Shown piece after piece: positions 58,396-64,000 of a stretch of DNA of 64,000 bases (positions within the stretch are counted from its first letter, which is position 1; each line of letters starts with the position of its first letter). This DNA is from Leptodontidium sp. MPI-SDFR-AT-0119 (lineage: Eukaryota > Ascomycota > Leotiomycetes > Helotiales > Leptodontidiaceae): positions 3,534,001-3,598,000 of the forward strand of contig JAHLEZ010000001.1 of the NCBI GenBank assembly GCA_020726505.1, given 5' to 3'. The notes beneath the pieces are model-generated. The model was not told the origin of the DNA and did not search any database. It saw nothing but the letters and a program-made list of their open reading frames with translations. A program made the position numbers and the translations under genes.

Positions 58396-59802
58396 ATGGC
58401 CGATACCAGCTACCTTGAGAGCCTGCAAGCCGGTGAAGGTATTAATCCGAATGACAATTCGAGCATGTCTGGCTCGATCATTTGGACGAATTGTGTTCTG
58501 CTTGGTGTCGTTCTGATGATGACAGTCGCCCGCATCATCGTCCGAACCTTGGTTCAGCCAGCTCGCAATCACATGGATCACTCTCGTGCAATTGGATCTG
58601 ATGACTGTAGGTGACTCTCCCTGGCAACAACCTCTGTGGCTTGTTATATCCTCAGGCTACGGTTCAGATCTCTGCGACTCTGTCTACTTATGATCTCAGC
58701 TCCAATGGCAGTGCTGACTTTTCTCCAAGACATCATGATAGGAGCTTCTCTTGCCACTGGTTCCCTCGCTGCATTCTCCATCGTTGGTGCTCATCAAGGT
58801 CTTGGAAGACACATCATGGACATTCTGCGCGAGCAATGGGACCCAAAGCTCGAGGCAACACAGAGACTCATCGAACTGCTATATGGCTGCTATATCTCCT
58901 ACGCTATTGCCAATACTCTGACCAAGATGTCGATCATCGCGTCCTATCTTCGCATATTCCCTAGCATGAAGTTCCGTCGTCTCATGTGGGCGATCGGTAC
59001 CTGCGTTATGTTACAAGGAATCGCGTCTGTCATCACGATCGTCTTCGAATGCGATCCTCCAGAGAGCTCTTGGAATTGGAACGTGAAGAGAAAGAAATGT
59101 ATTGACATTCAATTGTTCTTTTACATCACCTCTGGTATCAACACGGCTACAGACTTCGCTTTATGGGTGGCTCCGATGGGTTACTTCTGGAAGGCCAAGA
59201 TGGCAAGGAGACAGAGAATCGAATTGATCCTGTTGTATTCGATTGGGTTTGTGTGAGTAAAATGTTGTAATGACGCGGGGGGTTTTTTTTTTACTGACAT
59301 TCAACAGTGGATGCCTCGCCGGTCTCTTCCGCATGGGACAACTCAAAGGCCTAAAATCGATGGATATCACCTGTAAGACCATGTCCCCTTCCCTGCTTCT
59401 GTCTCTGACTCACGAACAACAGATACTGGCGCGTTACCACTCAACTGCTCAATGGCCGAAGTCAGCTTTGGAATCGTATGTGCTTGCATTCCTCCTTTAC
59501 GACCTGCCTTGCGACCAATCTTGCAACGACTTCGACTGATCTCGGGCTCTCCTCCTGTCACGAAGGACACACCTGTATCTACACCACAAATCAGTGATAC
59601 TCGACAATTTGAGCGAAGACGAACATTGTCGCGGATTGAAGAGACCGGTACCTACGACCATAACGAACACATCGAGTTGGACCAGTTTATGAGTTCATTC
59701 GGGCAATATCTTGGCTCCTCGGCTTCTCTCAGACCAACTCCTTCCGAAACTGGTACCATTGGAGAGAGAGCTTCTGCCACCAGTGAGCATCTCTTCGTCT
59801 AA
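58396..59802 (+). CDS. Seven-TM rhodopsin-fold membrane protein (Pth11/SAT4-type)
   Basis: Exons 58396-58606, 58730-59252, 59308-59372 and 59423-59802, giving 392 aa. Hydrophobic segments include 'IIWTNCVLLGVVLMMTVARI', 'YIMIGASLATGSLAAFSIVG', 'LLYGCYISYAIANTLTKMSI', 'LMWAIGTCVMLQGIASVITI', 'FFYITSGINTATDFALWVAP' and a final 'EVSFGIVCACIPPLRP'. 'ASYLRIF', 'CDPPESSW' and the closing PxxRP motif are those of the fungal rhodopsin-domain family that contains PTH11-like receptors. There is no N-terminal CFEM domain. The cytoplasmic tail (about 285-392) is Ser/Thr-rich. A receptor-like role is an inference; many members have no known function. The first intron (123 nt) is the least certain junction, although it yields a consistent 'SDDYIMIG'. 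Confidence 0.8.
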
Positions 59803-60906
59803 CGGTCTGAGACATTTGCAGCAGCCGATACTTCGGAGGCTTCGAAGTTCATCATGTAACGTCTCTCCCTGCGTAGCGAGACACCCCCTGTAACGAGACA
59901 AATCATAGGTACCTCGAATTCAAGCGACTCTAAATCTTTGAATATATTAAAATTTCTCTATATTTTTATTTTTATTACATTATATACCTCTCCCGAACAC
60001 TCCTAACCTATTAATTCTGAAAATTTTAATCACGTCGTCGCCGCCTACCTGAATTATAGAGCGCCTCTTTTTATAGTGTAATAGGACCCCTTGACCCGCG
60101 GCACCACCACTGGGCTCTTTTCGCCTTTTAAAATAAATAGAACGATTAGATATGGATTTCCGAGCTTCATTATGATATAAAAACGTTTTTCTCAAAGTTG
60201 TAGCGGCCAGAGCGCGCCATGACATACGCCATCGCCACATAGGCTGATACCTCCTCCAACAAGCGATCAAGGATCGCGGTGTGGTTATAGTAATATCGGT
60301 AAAATTCTAATAAATCTGTGGCTGCCTAAGGGTGTGGCTGCGCTTGCCCTGCCGGAAAATTCCTGTTTCCCGACATCCTCCGAGCAGAGCAAAATGTGGC
60401 CTTGCAAGAATTCACAGCCATCCCCTGTAAGGCGGTGAGCAATTCAACTAATCAGAAGTCTAGATCGCTGATTTTGCCCCATAAATCACCTTTTCTAGCG
60501 ATGGCAGCAGAACTACAGCAACTGATGTGTCCATCCCACGCCCGGTGGTTGTGCCGGGGATGGAAATCGTGCCAATGAAAGCAAGATCGCGAGTGATTGG
60601 CGTGCAGCCTCTTTATGAAGTGTTCAGTGACATGCCAATGCTGTTTTCATTGGCTTGAGACACATCACACGATGGCTGAGTCGAGAACAAAAATGTTTTT
60701 GGTTGACAAGGCTTCGCCAAGTCTTTTGGAGTTCAGCTCCTTCAGCCACCATTGCCTTGCATTCAGGTAAGCTTACAAGGCGGACTTCTCGCATGTTTCA
60801 TCCTCATGCCTTGCGTTGCGATGACCTCAGACTCTTGCAAATTCATTGCTTTCCAATTTCTGGTATTCGTTTCTGAATGACCTCTCTACTTTTGCGACAA
60901 GGAACC
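59803..60906. other. Intergenic with AT-rich, possibly repeat-derived stretch
   Basis: 1.1 kb without a gene. 59930-60190 is strongly AT-rich with interspersed GC islands and no open frame of note, and could be an eroded mobile element; nothing diagnostic (terminal repeats, transposase motifs) is seen. 60700-60906 is the promoter side of the next gene. Confidence 0.45.
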
Positions 60907-63165
60907 ATGGCTGCGCCGTCAATCACGACTTCAACGGGCGTATACTCGTACTCAGCAGGCAAGGAAACGAGCCACGAAGGGGTGTATGATCTTGATAACT
61001 CAAATCCGAGGATAACAACAAAAACCGAAGGCAATTACAAGCGAAGATGGCACAAATATGGTGAAGCTTTCTTCCGAAGCATCGGTCTTCAATCCTTCAA
61101 TAATTTCACGCCGTGGCGTGGGTATAAAGAATCTCCTAAGATTGCGGTCGAGCAAAACAGGTGGAAGGTCTTGATCAGATCTCTTCTGCATATTCCTCCG
61201 CTCGCTGGTTGCGTCGCGTTACTGATTCTATCCGGCATAACGACTATTGTGCAACCAAACTCGGCATTCTCAATCCTACAGTTCGCGGCCAAGCTCCATG
61301 AGATATTTATGCAGGCTTCAATTGCGGTGATCTTACTCTCTCATGTTCGATACGAATTCACCCAGAATGGCCATGTTCCTTTCGGATCGCTATTTGCTGC
61401 AGCGCAAATCTCAAGCATAGGATTTATTTGGTCACCAGAAATGATCGGGACCATGAAGAGTAAAGGAATGGCCTGGTCTAGGAAGCTCGCCTTGGTCTTG
61501 CATGTTCTTTTCGCCATTATGCTGGCCGCTGCTGTAGGTCCGTCAAGTGCCATTCTCATGATTCCGCGACCGATATTCCCAAGGTTCGGTCAGTGTACTG
61601 TAACACTTCCTACCACGGTGGATACTCTCTATCCTCCTCGACTGAGTCTGGAAACTCCTGGAAGATCGTGAGTGTATGTCGCATGGGCTTTGAGGTTTTG
61701 TTAATTACTTGAAAGGGATTTCGCCGCTGTCAGCAACTTATTCGTAAATATTGATAGCCAAGACCCAAGATCTCGCTTCCAGTCACCCGACACTATCCAA
61801 ACTTCATTGGGAGTTCCCATCATGGATGGTTTGAGTACACGTACACTGAACTCGTATGAATGGGAAATTGTTATTTCGGCGCCCTTACAGATTACGGCCG
61901 ACGCGATGAGAGCATGCAGTGATGCGGCCTGGGGCACGTATGATAGCTACATGTCAACGGAGAGTAAACAGCCGTTCGTTTATTCACACTATTGCCAGCC
62001 CATGCCCATCATTGACATGGATTCTTCTTCCCCGTTGAAAATCCAAGTGAACTATGGTCCATCCAATGAGGGGATCTATGCGGATCTTAACATCACGCTT
62101 GGGGGGTTCAACGACTCGTACAATGGAACGAATGGCTCGCACATTATATGGGTAGCACCACCGAAATACTCCAACTTTTCATCATCGATAGTCGCCGTGG
62201 TTGCTCCGGACCTCAAGGATGTGGGTACTGGAGTAGCATGGTATTGGACTTGTTCTATCGATGGAGGCTGGCTTCCAGCAGTGGTCAACACAACAGAATA
62301 TTTCCAGGTACAGGGGTATTTTACAGATAAAACCAGTGCTTTGCTGGATGAAGGCAGCAGAGGCGGAGGGCTCGATGCGGCACATATCGTCTCTATAGAT
62401 CCGGCTTGGGCTTACAATGCGACCGCAAACGCGGACCTTTTCAAACAACGCTTCGAATCCACCACCCTCAAAGACTTACTGGATCTGGCGTATATTCCTA
62501 CTGATGAAGGTCAGGAGCCATGGAACGGAACAAACGACGTGTCTTCGCCAGGAATCTCCTCAATGGTCATCGGTGGAATTATTTCCACGGCCATGTCGAC
62601 CGCCCTTACGGTCAATGCCGCTAACATTACATACGTGAACACCACGTACAAGAGAACGGATGAATCAATACCACGGGGCATCTGGATGACCAATATAACT
62701 TCTGGCCCTCAAACCACTTTCTACAATGAATCGACTTTCCGTCCCGGGATCATCTCAGACGAAGAAGCCCGCCTACTCGCCGAACAAGACCCGAGTCGTT
62801 CCTTTGTTATAGATGTTTTCGGAAAATCCCTTACTGGATACGCTTTCGAATCAGTTCCTGCTATACTTGCAACCGCCATCCTCTGTGTTTACTGTCTTTA
62901 TGTTCTAATATCCATCATCGCGAGTATAGTGGTAGGAATCAGTTCCAACAGCTGGGATTCGGCGTCGGAAATCACGGCTTTGGCACTAAACTCTACTCCC
63001 CCAACGCATCTTGGATCGATTAGCGCGGGTCTGAAAACGCTGCGTGTCTTCCAGGAATCGGTGGGGGTTCTTGTGAATGAAAAAGATGAGTTGGAGTTGG
63101 TGTTTAGGGAAGCTGATGGTGGAGATGAGATGTTTAAGGCTGTAGAGAGGGGTAAGGAGTATTGA
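60877..63165 (+). CDS. Uncharacterised fungal membrane glycoprotein
   Basis: Two exons, 60877 (or ATG 60907)-61667 and 61716-63165; the intron (GTGAGT...GAAAG) splits a Ser codon, giving 746 or 736 aa. Polar N-terminus of about 100 residues, then 'LLHIPPLAGCVALLILSGIT', a 'FMQASIAVILLSHVRYEFTQ' segment, 'GSLFAAAQISSIGFIWSPEM' and 'ALVLHVLFAIMLAAAVGPS' as membrane segments. A large predicted extracellular domain (about 260-630) follows, rich in NxS/T sequons ('LNITLGG', 'YNGTNGSH', 'NATANADL', 'NITYVNTTYK'). A last membrane segment 'VPAILATAILCVYCLYVLIS' precedes a short cytoplasmic tail. This architecture is common among Pezizomycotina hypothetical proteins. I cannot name a function. The gene model is well supported by frame. 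Confidence 0.75.
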
Positions 63166-64000
63166 CGTTAGATTTAGTGTAGAACACCGGTTGACATAAT
63201 TTAAAATCTGCGTCGTGATCTCAGGAGGTACAGCAGTCGTGCTAGAGCCTCTGCCCAGTTCCGACCGGGAGGCCTGAAGGGCCTGTCCGTGCTAGGTCGT
63301 TGGCGGGTGACAATAAGGCTATCAAAGGGATGGTCCGTCATTTGTAACAAATACTTACATCCTCCTCCCACGGAATGAGGTATTGTTAGCTCTGGGCATT
63401 TTCTTCCATCGAGCGTCGTCCGCGAGCACGATGGTAGAGTGTAGAATGAGGGACGTTGCCATGATCTGCAAGAGCACGGTACGATCTAGGCACGCCAGGA
63501 GGTACGCCTTGCGCCAATACTTGGCTGGCTCTATCCATGTTAGCCTCCGTGGTGCTGGTCGTGAACGAGACGACTTGACTGGCAGCGGTTTGGCACACGT
63601 GCCTACGGAGGGTTCGAGAAACATGCTATTTATAGAGGCACAGGCTCCAGCGCCCAGGCAGCAGCGAGAACCCTACTCTTACCTCCGTACGCCACGATTC
63701 TCAGGCTTAGTCATGTATAGGGCGTACATTGGTCACGTGTGTGGTCAATCAAATTTTAGCGAGCCCGGGCGTGAACATAGTAAATCTTATCTCGGCTAAT
63801 ATACGTTACTGGGCACTGAAACATGTGGACCCCTCATCGCATCGGCGTAACTGCCGGACTACATTCTTTTTCTCTCTGAGTGTCTTTAAAATTTGGAGCC
63901 GTATTATTTCATAATAGGACCTTTCTTTGAGTGCTCCGAATTTTTAAAGCGACTTTAATAATCGCGATTAAACAGGGGGAGATAGCGGAAGCGACGATCG
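63166..64000. other. 3' flank and AT-rich window end, no gene recognised
   Basis: 835 bp. Short frames only. From about 63740 to the end the sequence becomes AT-rich with TpA-rich words ('tctcggctaatatacg', 'ttaaaatttgg', 'tttaaagcgac'), suggestive of an eroded repeat continuing beyond the window; no diagnostic element is visible. Confidence 0.4.

Noticed and set aside
1..64000. tRNA, rRNA or snRNA genes
   Set aside because: None recognised by eye; a covariance-model scan would be needed to exclude them.

Overview
The window reads as a filamentous ascomycete chromosome segment, most likely Leotiomycetes-like (a guess from gene content, not tested by search). Genes carry short spliceosomal introns of roughly 45-140 bp (GTRNGT-like donors, CTAAC/CTGAC-like branch points). 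The conserved set is typical of Pezizomycotina, and heterokaryon-incompatibility (HET) genes and Ser/Thr-rich WSC-domain proteins are present. There are no operons and no bacterial-type signals. All exon boundaries given are my own frame-consistent reconstructions.

Layout. 0-5 kb: 3' end of a POT1-like telomere protein, an NmrA-like reductase and a PT-rich single-pass membrane protein. 6-11.3 kb: two divergent HET-domain genes. 11.4-23 kb: conserved genes: SPB1 rRNA methyltransferase, a Cdt2-like WD40 protein with a PIP-like motif, a class I methyltransferase, a Tim17-family membrane protein and eIF4B. 23-31 kb: a JMJD7-like JmjC protein and a secreted heme peroxidase fused to four WSC domains. 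31.6-37.1 kb: the giant ribosome-assembly factor RRP5. 37.6-46.7 kb: a graveyard of three broken genes: a Rad5/Rad16-type SNF2 helicase, a fungal NACHT (NLR-like) gene, and a gene with a zinc-finger-like segment resembling the fungal SNF5 C-terminus. Many of the stop codons and motif losses fit C-to-T change at CpA, the signature of repeat-induced point mutation (RIP). 47-57.5 kb: conserved genes again: YML020W-like hydrolase-fold protein, DOT1, a head-to-head ATG16/YPT7 pair and a DMT/SLC35F-like transporter. 58-64 kb: a seven-TM rhodopsin-fold (Pth11-type) protein, a large unknown membrane glycoprotein, and two AT-rich stretches that may be eroded repeats.

Functional links. SPB1, RRP5 and eIF4B act in ribosome assembly and translation. 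POT1, Cdt2 and DOT1 act on telomeres, replication and chromatin. ATG16 and YPT7 act at the start and end of autophagy and share one intergenic region. The two live HET genes and the dead NACHT gene belong to families used in fungal allorecognition. No complete, clearly novel multi-gene system is visible. The strongest unusual signals are the RIP-like graveyard, the WSC-peroxidase with repeated intron positions, and a 14-bp tandem duplication across the start codon of the methyltransferase gene.
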